From contig CAJQKT010000032.1 in assembly GCA_905478995.1 (NCBI GenBank), positions 1-58,024 of the forward strand: DNA of 58,024 bases, read 5' to 3'. A model generated the notes under the pieces. The model was not told where the DNA came from. It made no database searches and was given only the letters and a program-made list of their open reading frames with translations. Below are positions 1 through 8,871 of the stretch, one piece after another; within the stretch, counting starts at the first letter, position 1; the number at the start of each line of letters is the position of its first letter. The position numbers were made by a program, and so were the translations under genes. This DNA is from an uncultured Pseudomonadales bacterium. GTDB taxonomy: Bacteria; Pseudomonadota; Gammaproteobacteria; Pseudomonadales; UBA7434.

Positions 1-45
1 CGTTTCAGGCATAGCCGTTTCAAGCATAGTCGCTTCAGTCATAGT
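1..45 (-). repeat. three 15-bp tandem repeats inside chpA
   Basis: Three adjacent 15-bp units (1-15, 16-30, 31-45) differ from their neighbours at two or three positions. Read on the coding strand they encode the pentapeptides TMTEA, TMLET and AMPET. The array touches the window edge, so the copy number is unknown. It lies about 100 residues after the HPt motif, in what should be an inter-domain linker. Confidence 0.7.
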
Positions 46-2322
46 CGCAGCAAGCTGCACAGCGCTTAATAACTGCATAGACTCGCCAATTATTACTTGG
101 GCATTCGAATCAGCAGTTAATAATTCACACCTGGCTATAAAGCTTTCTAGCGCTGGTATGAAAGGTACAAAGCGCTGAGAAAAATTCTGAATTAACACGC
201 TAAGATAGGTTGCTGCCTCTTCGACAAAAGCAATACGGTTTTCATCAAGCTTAACTTTTTTATCGATAACGGCATTAAGTAGATTTTCAACAGCCCATGC
301 CGCATCACCTAAGTGTTCTGCCATCGCCATGCGACCACTGCCTTTAAGTGTGTGATAACCACGACGTATTTCAGCTAAAGACTCGCTGTTGTTTTTCTCA
401 GGCACCAGCAGAGCCGTATGCTCAACAAGAGCCTCCATCACTTCTTCAGCTTCTTCAAGAAAAATATCTGCAATATCTTCGTCGATATCACACTCTAATG
501 ATTGTGCGCTATAAGCTGCTGGCAGCTCATTGATATCATTCGGCACCACTTCAATGATTTCAACAGGACCGACTGCCGAGTCAAGCAACTCTTCTGAGAA
601 GGTGGACGCAAGCTGCGGGCCTTCATCAATTTTAGCTTCTGCTGACGAGGCCAAGGCTTGGCCCAAAACATCACAAGCTTGAACCAAAGCCTGATCGACA
701 ATGTTATGGCAGCTCAAGCGGCATGAACCTACGTAAACCAAAATAAGGTCAACCGATTCTTTTAAGCGACGGCATCCCGCTTGCACACTCACTAAATCGC
801 CAGGATACAATGCCTTTATGAAAAGCTGCACATGCTCTAGAGCTTTTGATAATAAGTCTTCTTCTAGAAATAGTGCAACGCCCAAAACCTCAGTAATGGC
901 GCCTTCCATCTCTACAAATATTTCATTCAACGCTGGCTTGGGATTCTGACTGTCTACAACATCGAGATCAGCAACAGATTTGGCAGAATTACAGACCGCT
1001 TGCAGCGAATGGCACATCTGCTCCAAACAAACCAGTTCACTAGCCTGACGATTCGTACCCAATCGTCGCATTTCAATCAACGATTCCACTGCGAGTAATT
1101 CGGTAATAACCGACTCAAGGAGCTGGTAATCAACAGCTCTGCTTTCACAAATGGTTTTTAACCCCGACCTAATCATTTCAATGGATGTAAGGCCGACGTC
1201 TAACTGTGCCAACTGTGCTGTATAGAGCAGTGTCGATGTCATATCGAAAGCCGCGACATACTCACTAGGGCCAGCCTCAGACTCAACACGGACCTGTAAA
1301 GCCTTCTGTAGCAACTGAATGTCGTCCACGATTCCAGCCATAACCCTATCAATCGTTTCAACATCTGGGGTACCCAAACGCAGTAACTGCATGCCTGCGG
1401 GTATTGGCAGAGCGGCTGAAAGCCCATAGCGAGAAAATGAAGCCAATCTACTTACAGAGGAATCATTAATGATGGCCAAATGAAACAATATTTCATTAAA
1501 CTGCTGAAGCATCCGATCAGCAACGGGCGATGGTTTTGATTCATCTTCCGCTGTTTCTTTATAGACACTCAGTAATACGCCGATCGAGTGTTGCAGGCAG
1601 TACTTCACCCCTAAACCTAGTCGAGCGCCATTACTTACAGCAGACTCGATGAGTGCCAAATACGCTTGGCAAGTATCATGTAAAATATTTTGATGATGGA
1701 AAAATCCGCTTATAAAGTCTAACTGCTTGGTCAATTCGCATAGATTTACAAGCGCGTCTCGATGATCATGAACATCGCTATCAATAGCATTCAAGCCTTG
1801 CTGAATGGAAAGCAGCCACGGTATTAACACTGCCGAATCAGCAAGACTCGCAAGAGACTCAGCACCCTCAGCAAAGTCTTGCGGCATAACGGGCGCGAAT
1901 TGCTCGCGTGGTAATATAAGTCGCTTGCCGGAGACACTGCGCAATTCATTAACAACAGCTAGCAATATTGCCGGATGCTCAGTGTCGGAGCGTTTGGTAA
2001 ATGAGAGGAAATTCAACAGCTGGTTGAAGCCACCAATAACGGCCTCAAAACAATCAGAGATATTGACAGCACGGCCTAATTGAAGTGTTTCTAAAATCCC
2101 AACGATTTCCAGCGTAAGCTGGTGGGCCGTATGCATGCTTGCAGCTTCAAATGATTCTGCGGCAAGGCAAGTTGCTTCTAGCGAAGCAATAAGGTGGCTT
2201 GCGTTGGCGGCGTCCTCAGGATCACTTAAATAGGCCTGAAAGGATCGCCGAGCTGTATCGATTCTTTCGTCGAGGTCAAGTGATATCCATCTCAACGATA
2301 AATTTTCAGAGGGCGCATTCAT
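1..2322 (-). CDS. chpA: ChpA/PilL-type hybrid chemotaxis histidine kinase, N-terminal part (cut by window edge)
   Basis: An open frame starts at the ATG at 2322-2320 and runs without a stop to base 1, giving 774 residues of a longer protein. Residues 655-664 carry the phosphotransfer signature GYHTLKGSGR, with the phospho-accepting His at 657. This is the HPt motif of the CheA-like kinases that drive type IV pilus chemosensing. The preceding 600 or so residues are helical and only weakly HPt-like, as in the long ChpA proteins. The CheA catalytic core and receiver domains expected further on lie outside the window. The gene sits 33 bp after pilJ on the same strand and must be co-transcribed with pilGHIJ. 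By family knowledge it phosphorylates PilG and PilH to control pilus extension and retraction. The family call is secure; the choice between the names chpA and pilL is conventional. Confidence 0.85.
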   Translation of the reverse strand, partial: MNAPSENLSLRWISLDLDERIDTARRSFQAYLSDPEDAANASHLIASLEATCLAAESFEAASMHTAHQLTLEIVGILETLQLGRAVNISDCFEAVIGGFNQLLNFLSFTKRSDTEHPAILLAVVNELRSVSGKRLILPREQFAPVMPQDFAEGAESLASLADSAVLIPWLLSIQQGLNAIDSDVHDHRDALVNLCELTKQLDFISGFFHHQNILHDTCQAYLALIESAVSNGARLGLGVKYCLQHSIGVLLSVYKETAEDESKPSPVADRMLQQFNEILFHLAIINDSSVSRLASFSRYGLSAALPIPAGMQLLRLGTPDVETIDRVMAGIVDDIQLLQKALQVRVESEAGPSEYVAAFDMTSTLLYTAQLAQLDVGLTSIEMIRSGLKTICESRAVDYQLLESVITELLAVESLIEMRRLGTNRQASELVCLEQMCHSLQAVCNSAKSVADLDVVDSQNPKPALNEIFVEMEGAITEVLGVALFLEEDLLSKALEHVQLFIKALYPGDLVSVQAGCRRLKESVDLILVYVGSCRLSCHNIVDQALVQACDVLGQALASSAEAKIDEGPQLASTFSEELLDSAVGPVEIIEVVPNDINELPAAYSAQSLECDIDEDIADIFLEEAEEVMEALVEHTALLVPEKNNSESLAEIRRGYHTLKGSGRMAMAEHLGDAAWAVENLLNAVIDKKVKLDENRIAFVEEAATYLSVLIQNFSQRFVPFIPALESFIARCELLTADSNAQVIIGESMQLLSAVQLAATMTEATMLETAMPET

Positions 2323-2355
2323 AATAGCTAGTCCAGACACTGATTGATTAGCGAG

Positions 2356-4428
2356 TTAGGCCGACTGACGGGCCACATGAGAACTCGAAGAACCAATTTT
2401 CGTTTTACTTGCTGGTAATTTGAATCCGGCTACAGAATCCCTTAACTCAATAGTCATATCCGATAACGTGCCCATTTTTGTTGCCGCTTCAGTAGTGCCC
2501 GTAGCGGTCTGCTTAGTAATATTTTTTACACTGTTCATTGTGCCAGAAACGTTTCCAGCCATTTCTGCTTGATCTTTTGCAGCCGTTGAAATCGTTTCAA
2601 TAAGCTGGGAGAGGTTCGATGAAACCTTTTCGATTTCTTCCAATGCCACACCGGCATCATGAGCTAAGCCAGCGCCCGTTACGACTTCAGCCGTGGTTTG
2701 CTCCATTGAAGAAACCGCTTCATTCGTATCAGATTGAATGGTTCGCACCAACGCCTCAATCTGCTTAGTAGCACCAGAAGATCGCTCGGCAAGTCGCTGC
2801 ACTTCATCCGCCACCACGGCAAACCCTCTACCGGCCTCTCCGGCCATGGATGCTTGAATCGATGCGTTTAATGCAAGAATATTGGTTTGATCAGCAATAT
2901 CATTAATTAAAGAAACGATATCGCCAATTTCCTGCGAGCTTTCACCCAGCCGCTTAATTCTTTTAGAGGTGTCTTGTATTTGCTCTCGAATAGTATCCAT
3001 GCCATCAATCGTATTTTGCACAACGCGGGATCCCGATTTTGCAATCTCTACCGAACTTTTTGCAACAGTGGCTGAATTAAAAGCATCGACTGACATTTGG
3101 CCCATAGTTCCAGCCATTTCTTTTATAGAAGCTGAAGCGTCAGAAATCTGGCTAGCTTGTTGGTTAGATGCCTCTGCCAAAGTCATTGCTTTGTCTTGCG
3201 TATCTTTTGCAGCTGCGTTGACTTTTACCGTAGTTCCATTAATTGAAGAGACAATCTCTCGCAACTGTTCCACAGTGAAATTGATCGAGTCGGCAATTGC
3301 ACCTGTGAAATCCTCAGACACTGTCGCTTCTGCGGTAAGGTCACCGTCTGCCAAGCTGCCAATTTCAGAAAGTAAGCGCCGTATAGCTATTTGATTTCGA
3401 TTATTCGCATCGCGCTGCTCTGCAAGCCTCGCTTTCGTCTGACCAAAAAGTTGATACCCGATGATTGCCAAAGTAATAATAAGAACCAGCCCTGATAATT
3501 TTGCCGTATCCGAGCCCATGCTGCGTTGGTTACTTAAATCACGAATGCCGTCTGCTACCGTATTGGTTTGATCTAGCATTTGCGGTGTGACTTTTAAAAT
3601 TGTGCTCACAGAATCTCGAGCCTTTAAAAGGTCAGGTGATGCCGAAAAAATGTCATCGACCGAACTGGAAACGAAACCAAAAAGTCTTTCAATACGCTTC
3701 AATGAAAGCTTGGCTTGTGTGTCGTTTATTTTTGCAACGCCAAGCACGCCACTGCCATTCAGCATGGCGTCGAGGACGCCACCGAAAACACTGGCATCAA
3801 GATTAAATTGATCTGCTGCTTGCTGAGCTCCGCTATTGCCTTCAATCATTTTATCGACATTACGTGCAATTCTTTCGGCAAGTAGCATTTGCTTTTGGGC
3901 TGTAACTAACTGCTCAGCGCTCGCTTGTTTATCTAATAGAATTTCGATAACGTTTTCATACTCATGCTGCAAATCAGGAATAGACTCGCTGAGTGTTTTT
4001 GCCACGTCGTTGAGAAATAAAACGCGATCTCTATTAGCCACAATAGTAGTAGTATTGCGATTAATTTCTTGCCACACGATCGCTAGCGCCGCTAGCTGGG
4101 TCGGCATCATATCGCCAGCTCCAGGCAGAGCTCCTTCGCCGTTGGTCAAAACATCGAGAGTCCTTGAAAAACGAGTTGCTGAGTCCTTCAACGAAATGAA
4201 CGCCGCCGCATCACCATCCACGGCCTCGTGAGAGCTTGTCGATATCTGATGCGTCAGCACCCGCAACTCACCGACGTACTCGAGATATTTCGCATCGTGA
4301 GATGCATCTCTTACGAAAATAAATATACTAGCGGAAAAAAGTATTGCTGCTAGAGCAAGCAACGCGACAGAAGATAGAAACGATTTGCTTGTGCTGAGAT
4401 CACTAGTACGTGAACCTAACTGACTCAT
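2356..4428 (-). CDS. pilJ: PilJ, type IV pilus methyl-accepting chemoreceptor
   Basis: The 690-residue protein has the layout of a transmembrane chemoreceptor. A first membrane segment lies at about 17-39, a periplasmic helical region at 40-310 consistent with two PilJ-type sensor modules, and a second membrane segment at about 311-328. A HAMP-like linker and a long cytoplasmic signalling coiled coil follow. The conserved hairpin tip, including [12 protein letters not shown], is at 531-542, and the PilJ-typical [10 protein letters not shown] lies just before it. In Pseudomonas the receptor senses pilus or surface signals and feeds the ChpA kinase through CheW-like PilI. The length matches P. 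aeruginosa PilJ (about 680). The ATG at 4428 is the first start after a 60-bp gap from pilI. The usual partner methyltransferase gene pilK does not follow it. Confidence 0.95.
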   Translation of the reverse strand: MSQLGSRTSDLSTSKSFLSSVALLALAAILFSASIFIFVRDASHDAKYLEYVGELRVLTHQISTSSHEAVDGDAAAFISLKDSATRFSRTLDVLTNGEGALPGAGDMMPTQLAALAIVWQEINRNTTTIVANRDRVLFLNDVAKTLSESIPDLQHEYENVIEILLDKQASAEQLVTAQKQMLLAERIARNVDKMIEGNSGAQQAADQFNLDASVFGGVLDAMLNGSGVLGVAKINDTQAKLSLKRIERLFGFVSSSVDDIFSASPDLLKARDSVSTILKVTPQMLDQTNTVADGIRDLSNQRSMGSDTAKLSGLVLIITLAIIGYQLFGQTKARLAEQRDANNRNQIAIRRLLSEIGSLADGDLTAEATVSEDFTGAIADSINFTVEQLREIVSSINGTTVKVNAAAKDTQDKAMTLAEASNQQASQISDASASIKEMAGTMGQMSVDAFNSATVAKSSVEIAKSGSRVVQNTIDGMDTIREQIQDTSKRIKRLGESSQEIGDIVSLINDIADQTNILALNASIQASMAGEAGRGFAVVADEVQRLAERSSGATKQIEALVRTIQSDTNEAVSSMEQTTAEVVTGAGLAHDAGVALEEIEKVSSNLSQLIETISTAAKDQAEMAGNVSGTMNSVKNITKQTATGTTEAATKMGTLSDMTIELRDSVAGFKLPASKTKIGSSSSHVARQSA

Positions 4429-4488
4429 TACCTTAGCTCCTAAAAAATTGTTATAAAAAGTTAAATCCAGATTTTGACAGTAGCAATT

Positions 4489-5082
4489 TTATGCTGCAGC
4501 CACAGTGCCGCCACCACTCTCAGCATTCGTTCTTGCGGCATTGATAAAGTTTTTATCGACGACCAACCGAGCAGGCGACAATTTATACCAAACGCCGGTT
4601 ATTTCCGTGCATGTTGCATCGACAAATTTTGTGAACGGTTGATCGATAATATTTTCAGAGCCTTCATCGGTAGGGTACGAAAATGAAGATGTATCAAAAT
4701 GTTTTAGGCCGAAGACCTTACTCACTAGTAAGCCTACATAAGTATTTTGGGTTTCTATTATTAAAACTCGATAATTTGATTTTGCAGTTCCCAACCGACC
4801 GCCAAAAAAGTTTTCAATGTCGACAATCGGTAACAATCTGCCACGAATATTGGCAACACCTAACATCCATGATTTCACAGCCGGAACCAATGTGTATCGA
4901 GGAAGCGTAATAATTTCAACCACCTCGCCCATCGGCGCAACTACGGTCTGCCCACATAAAGAAAAACCAATGCCGCTCCAAGCATTGCTTAAATCTTTTT
5001 TTACTGCTCGCTGCTCGGCAACTTCGACGCTTTTTTCTGCAAGCTGCCGCAACAATATTCCAGCGTTGACTTCGTAGCTCAT
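4489..5082 (-). CDS. pilI: PilI, CheW-like coupling protein for twitching motility
   Basis: The 197-residue cytoplasmic protein contains a CheW domain. Its middle has the typical run VKSWMLGVANIRGRLLPIVD (about residues 69-88), the interaction strand pair found in CheW and in CheA regulatory domains. It couples the receptor PilJ to the kinase ChpA. It lies 9 bp downstream of pilH and 60 bp upstream of pilJ in one minus-strand operon. The C-terminal tail, rich in Ala and Gly, goes beyond the CheW fold and is probably disordered. Identity rests on the domain plus the diagnostic gene order. Confidence 0.92.
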   Translation of the reverse strand: MSYEVNAGILLRQLAEKSVEVAEQRAVKKDLSNAWSGIGFSLCGQTVVAPMGEVVEIITLPRYTLVPAVKSWMLGVANIRGRLLPIVDIENFFGGRLGTAKSNYRVLIIETQNTYVGLLVSKVFGLKHFDTSSFSYPTDEGSENIIDQPFTKFVDATCTEITGVWYKLSPARLVVDKNFINAARTNAESGGGTVAAA

Positions 5083-5091
5083 ACCGTCGCC

Positions 5092-5460
5092 TTAGTTAAT
5101 AGCCAATACCGTTTCTATAGTATTAATTAGTTCTTTTTCTGGCACAGGCTTGACTAAATAGCCCTTAGCCCCTTGCTTGAGCGACCACTCTCGATCCGAA
5201 GCTTGATTTTTGGTGGTTACCATAATCACGGGAATAGAGCTGGTTCGAGGGTTACGATTTAATTGCCGAGTCGCTTGAAAGCCATTGATACCTGGCATAA
5301 CGATGTCCATTAATACTAGATCCGGTGATTCTTTGTCGGCTAACTCTACACCCGCCTCCCCTGTCTCAGCGAAAAAAACGTCGTAGCCATATTTTTTTAA
5401 AATACGAGAAATCTCATGCGTTTCGGTGGCACAGTCATCGACAACCAATACTTTTTTCAT
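5092..5460 (-). CDS. pilH: PilH, CheY-like response regulator
   Basis: This 122-residue single-domain receiver starts MKKVLVVDD, with the acidic pocket at 8-9, the phospho-acceptor Asp at 52 (LVLMDIVMPG), the conserved Thr in VTTKN and the Lys in GYLVKP. There is no output domain. In the pseudomonad Pil-Chp system PilH opposes or dampens PilG, acting on pilus retraction and cAMP signalling. It is placed second in the operon, 55 bp after pilG. PilG and PilH are told apart here by order (pilG first, next to gshB) and by the longer N-terminus of PilG. Confidence 0.92.
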   Translation of the reverse strand: MKKVLVVDDCATETHEISRILKKYGYDVFFAETGEAGVELADKESPDLVLMDIVMPGINGFQATRQLNRNPRTSSIPVIMVTTKNQASDREWSLKQGAKGYLVKPVPEKELINTIETVLAIN

Positions 5461-5515
5461 GCGTTACTCTCCAGACCTATACAATTTTTCCACACGATGC
5501 GAACCATGAGCATGA

Positions 5516-5932
5516 TTAAGCCGAGGCTTGGTTTTGGGAATCAAGCGTACTCGTTGGAATATAGGACTGAACTGCCTCTAAAATTTCTACCTTACTAAAA
5601 GGCTTAGTTACGTATTGGTCAGAGCCAACAATACGGCCTTTAGCTTTATCAAATAAGCCGTCTTTACTCGACAACATAATCACTGGCGTATTTTTAAACT
5701 CTGGATTGTTTTTAATAAGTGCGCAGGTTTGATACCCATCAAGCCGAGGCATCATGATGTCAACGAAAATGATATCGGGCTTGAGCGCGGCAATTTTGGC
5801 TAATGCTTCGAAACCATCTTCGGCCGTTACGACAGAAAAACCCTCTCGCTGTAACAGCGTCTCAGCCGTACGCCTGATAGTCTTGCTATCGTCCACAATC
5901 ATGATAGTTGGGCTGCTAGTCATTGAATCCAT
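5516..5932 (-). CDS. pilG: PilG, CheY-like response regulator
   Basis: This 138-residue receiver domain has an Asp pair at 14-15 (IMIVDDSK), phospho-acceptor Asp58 in IIFVDIMMPRLDG, and Lys in VTKPFSK. It is the first gene of the minus-strand chemosensory operon and faces away from gshB, exactly the arrangement of P. aeruginosa. PilG-phosphate promotes pilus extension in that system. The ATG at 5932 has AGAGGA nine bases upstream on the coding strand; a second in-frame ATG at 5923 is possible. The 570-bp space upstream must carry the operon promoter. Confidence 0.92.
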   Translation of the reverse strand: MDSMTSSPTIMIVDDSKTIRRTAETLLQREGFSVVTAEDGFEALAKIAALKPDIIFVDIMMPRLDGYQTCALIKNNPEFKNTPVIMLSSKDGLFDKAKGRIVGSDQYVTKPFSKVEILEAVQSYIPTSTLDSQNQASA

Positions 5933-6502
5933 TACGATTCATCCTCTTTAAATTTGGCTTGGTGATTAACATAGAAGCAAACAAACCCGCTGCCTCAACA
6001 AGCCCTAGCGGACTTAATGAGTGGTAACCTGCATTCACGCTCTATATAGCTATAGCTCATATACACAGGAAATACAGCAATACTACCGATTTGATCATTA
6101 GGTAATCAGGGTCTTTTGCAAAAACCGGATGGACTTAGCATTTTTGAAAATTGCCAACCAGTTCAAGCAAGCAAAAGACACCCTGACGATGGATGGCTAG
6201 TCTCAATTCATGGCGAGCGCAGAATGACTATTTGCCAACGTATAAACATCGGCGGCGCACATAGTTGCTGCGAAAGAGCATCTTGGATCTTTGGGCTATT
6301 TGAAATCAGAGGCAACCTGGTCAAATTTTTAAATCGAGTGGTCGTGCCAGAGGCGCTAGCTGCCTACCGCTTTTACATTTTTATCGGTGTAAACTGCAGC
6401 GATAGATCTTAACCGCTTGCGGTCTGTGGCTTTACCATTGAAAGATTCAATGTAAAATTAACTTACACACTCAAAGACTAACCGCAAAGGCAGCGTTATA
6501 GC
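5933..6502. other. 570-bp intergenic region between divergent pilG and gshB
   Basis: No convincing gene is present. The only open frame of note (6116-6412, plus) begins with TTG, has no internal ATG near its start and resembles no family I know. The region should hold the promoters for pilGHIJ-chpA and for gshB. A 10-bp palindrome TATAGCTATA lies at 6045-6054. TTTACC (6431-6436) and TAAAAT (6453-6458) with a 16-nt gap could be a weak gshB promoter. These assignments are tentative. Confidence 0.5.
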
Positions 6503-7456
6503 ATGGCAATAAAAATTGGTGTCGTGATGGATCCCATTGAATCTATCAACCCCAAAAAAGATAGCACACTGGCGATGCTTTTAGCCGCGCAAAAGCGTGG
6601 CTGGGAACTCTACTATTTTACGCAAAACCGCCTTTTAAAACGCGGAGACCAGGCGCTTGGGCTAGCTCAAAGCATAAGCATCACTGATGATGCTTCGCAT
6701 TGGTACGCGCTTGGCGATATGAATGAAATGGTACTGGGAGATTTAGACGTCATACTAATGCGCAAGGATCCGCCTTTTGACAGCCAATTCTTATACACCA
6801 CGTTCCTCCTCGATACAGCGGGGCAGCAGGGTACTCTCATTGTCAACAAGCCGCAGAGCTTGCGTGACTGTAATGAAAAAGTCTTTGCCACACAGTTTGC
6901 TAGCTGCTGCCCACCGGTACTTATTTCTGCTGATGCGGGTCAGATTAGGGCGTTTCATCATGAACATCGAGATATCATTGTTAAGCCGCTTGATGGCATG
7001 GGCGGAGCATCCGTATTTAGAATCAAAGCCGATGATGGGAATTTTAGCGTCATTGTAGAAACGCTTACCAAGCATGGTTCATGCAGCATTATGGCTCAGC
7101 GTTATATTCCTGAGATCAAACGCGGAGACAAACGCATTTTAATGATCAATGGCGTGCCTGTTCCTTATGCACTCGCTCGAGTGCCCGCACATGGAGAGAC
7201 ACGGGGCAATCTTGCAGCCGGCGGCTCTGGCGAGGCACGCCCGCTTACAGAGCGAGACGCTTGGATATGTGCTCAGGTAGGCCCTGTATTAAAAGAAAAG
7301 GGTATCCTATTTGCTGGGATCGATGTGATTGGCGACTATCTAACAGAAATCAACGTCACCAGCCCAACCTGCATCCGAGAGCTAGATCATCAATGCGGAC
7401 TCGATATCGGCGAGATGCTTATGGCTGAAGTTGAAAGCCAGCTTCAAGGTCAGTAA
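6503..7456 (+). CDS. gshB: glutathione synthetase
   Basis: The 317-residue ATP-grasp ligase joins gamma-glutamylcysteine to glycine, the second step of glutathione synthesis, in the cytoplasm. The N-terminus MAIKIGVVMDPIESI matches the prokaryotic family, as do IIVKPLDGMGG, the ATP-grasp loop around GETRGNLAAGG, and the metal/substrate segment LTEINVTSPT near the C-terminus. Length equals the E. coli enzyme (316). It is followed 92 bp later by the TonB-like gene, and the pair is probably one plus-strand transcript facing away from pilG. Confidence 0.97.
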   Translation: MAIKIGVVMDPIESINPKKDSTLAMLLAAQKRGWELYYFTQNRLLKRGDQALGLAQSISITDDASHWYALGDMNEMVLGDLDVILMRKDPPFDSQFLYTTFLLDTAGQQGTLIVNKPQSLRDCNEKVFATQFASCCPPVLISADAGQIRAFHHEHRDIIVKPLDGMGGASVFRIKADDGNFSVIVETLTKHGSCSIMAQRYIPEIKRGDKRILMINGVPVPYALARVPAHGETRGNLAAGGSGEARPLTERDAWICAQVGPVLKEKGILFAGIDVIGDYLTEINVTSPTCIRELDHQCGLDIGEMLMAEVESQLQGQ

Positions 7457-7548
7457 GAAGAGATGCTCCGCTGCACCAAAATAGCAGCTGCACCCAGTGC
7501 TTAAGTTCGTAAGACCTGCCAAATAAAAACCACTAGTAAAATCCACTT

Positions 7549-8430
7549 ATGAATTATATGCCCGGTCAAAATTATCAGATACGCTACACGCTGGCGATCG
7601 CGCTAGTGCTGCACGGACTGGTCATGCTAGCTACGACCTTAGCCATCATTTCAGGGGCAGTACAACTCAATCAGTCGGAGGTGACTCTAGCGGTCTCTAG
7701 CAGTGAGGAAATACCGCTTGATGCTGAATTGCTAGCGCAAAATAACCAACTGGGTAGCGGGCAAGGCGATAAGCATCAAGAGCTTACCGTCACTCAAGAA
7801 GCCCTTTTTGCCGATACCAAAATCAATCAAATCGACCCAATCTTTTTACCCAAAGAAGATCGAGGAGCAAACGAACCGATAGAACTTCGCATAATCACTA
7901 CAACCAGTGAAAGTGCGCTGTTTGCGCCTAGTCGCGACATCAGTATTGAAGAGAGTGACAACAATGGTGCTATCAATAATGAGCGTAAAACGCTCGCCGA
8001 TTTGAGTCTTGAAATAGCCAGCTTAGAGGCACGTCTGGCTGAAAAGCAACAACCCGATGGCAAAAAATCACGCGTACTTATTCTTACATCAGCATCGACT
8101 CTAGCGGCCGACAACGCTGAGTATGTCCACCAATGGCGTAATCGCGTTGAAACGGTCGGCAACATACACTATCCGCGAGAAGCTCGCGCAAATCAGCTTT
8201 ACGGTGATGTGCGGCTATTAGTTAAATTACAAGCATCAGGTATTGTTGAAGAAATCATCATCATGTCTTCATCGGGATCAACTGTATTAGACAGCGCAGC
8301 GATTGAAAGTATTCGTCTTGCGTCGCCGTTCGAACCATTCCCAAAGTCACTAGCCAACAAATATGATCGCATTGACGTGATTAGAACTTGGCAATTTCGA
8401 GAAAATCGACTGTCTGCAAAACCAACTTAA
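7549..8430 (+). CDS. tonB3: TonB-like energy-transducing protein, TonB3 type
   Basis: The 293-residue protein has a cytoplasmic start, one N-terminal membrane anchor at about 13-40, a polar periplasmic linker with a helical stretch, and a C-terminal TonB domain (about 205-285). The domain contains YPREARANQLYGDVRLLVKL, the usual start of that fold. The ordinary proline-rich spacer is missing; the linker is rich in Glu, Ser and Asn instead. In P. aeruginosa the gene in this position beside gshB and pilG is tonB3, which is needed for twitching motility, so a role in pilus assembly rather than iron uptake is inferred from context. There is no exbB/exbD nearby. Confidence 0.82.
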   Translation: MNYMPGQNYQIRYTLAIALVLHGLVMLATTLAIISGAVQLNQSEVTLAVSSSEEIPLDAELLAQNNQLGSGQGDKHQELTVTQEALFADTKINQIDPIFLPKEDRGANEPIELRIITTTSESALFAPSRDISIEESDNNGAINNERKTLADLSLEIASLEARLAEKQQPDGKKSRVLILTSASTLAADNAEYVHQWRNRVETVGNIHYPREARANQLYGDVRLLVKLQASGIVEEIIIMSSSGSTVLDSAAIESIRLASPFEPFPKSLANKYDRIDVIRTWQFRENRLSAKPT

Positions 8431-8457
8431 GCAATACCTTTTGCCTGCTAATTGTTA

Positions 8458-8841
8458 TTAAACGCCTAGCGTAGCTTCAATTTCAATCAGTGCATTTTTT
8501 GGCAACGCCGCTACCTGTACGCATGCTCTTGCAGGATAGGGTTGAGAAAAATAATCGGCCATAACGGTATTGACAACAGCAAATCCCGCTAAATCAATCA
8601 TCGATATATTTATTTTTACCGCGTCATTTAAATCGGCACCGGCCGCCTCGGCGATGGCCGCTAAATTCAAAAATACGCGACGGGTTTGCGTTTCAATATC
8701 TTGACCATCGAGCTCCATAGTATTAGGCAATAATGGAAGCTGGCCTGAAATAAATACCAAATCACCCACACAGATTGCTTGAGAGTATGTGCCAATAGCT
8801 GCTGGCGCCAAATCGGTATGTATTGCTTTTCGCTTATTCAT
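8458..8841 (-). CDS. ridA: RidA family reactive enamine/imine deaminase
   Basis: The 127-residue protein of the YjgF/RidA family hydrolyses reactive 2-aminoacrylate released by PLP enzymes. Recognisable parts are IGTYSQAICVGDLVFISGQ near the N-terminus and the C-terminal PARACVQVAALPKNALIEIE, whose Arg and Glu bind substrate. An upstream in-frame GTG at 8844 exists, but the ATG at 8841 has AGGA seven bases upstream and gives the family length. It lies 30 bp downstream of spoT on the same strand, as in pseudomonads, and converges on the TonB-like gene. Confidence 0.95.
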   Translation of the reverse strand: MNKRKAIHTDLAPAAIGTYSQAICVGDLVFISGQLPLLPNTMELDGQDIETQTRRVFLNLAAIAEAAGADLNDAVKINISMIDLAGFAVVNTVMADYFSQPYPARACVQVAALPKNALIEIEATLGV

Positions 8842-8871
8842 CACAGCATCCTATTAAGAATAAAGTATCTT

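Noticed and set aside
2969-3394. 141-codon frame on the plus strand
   Set aside because: Antisense to the PilJ signalling domain, with no independent support.
6116-6412. 98-codon open frame (plus) between pilG and gshB
   Set aside because: It starts with TTG, lacks a ribosome-binding site, has mixed composition and resembles no family; treated as chance.
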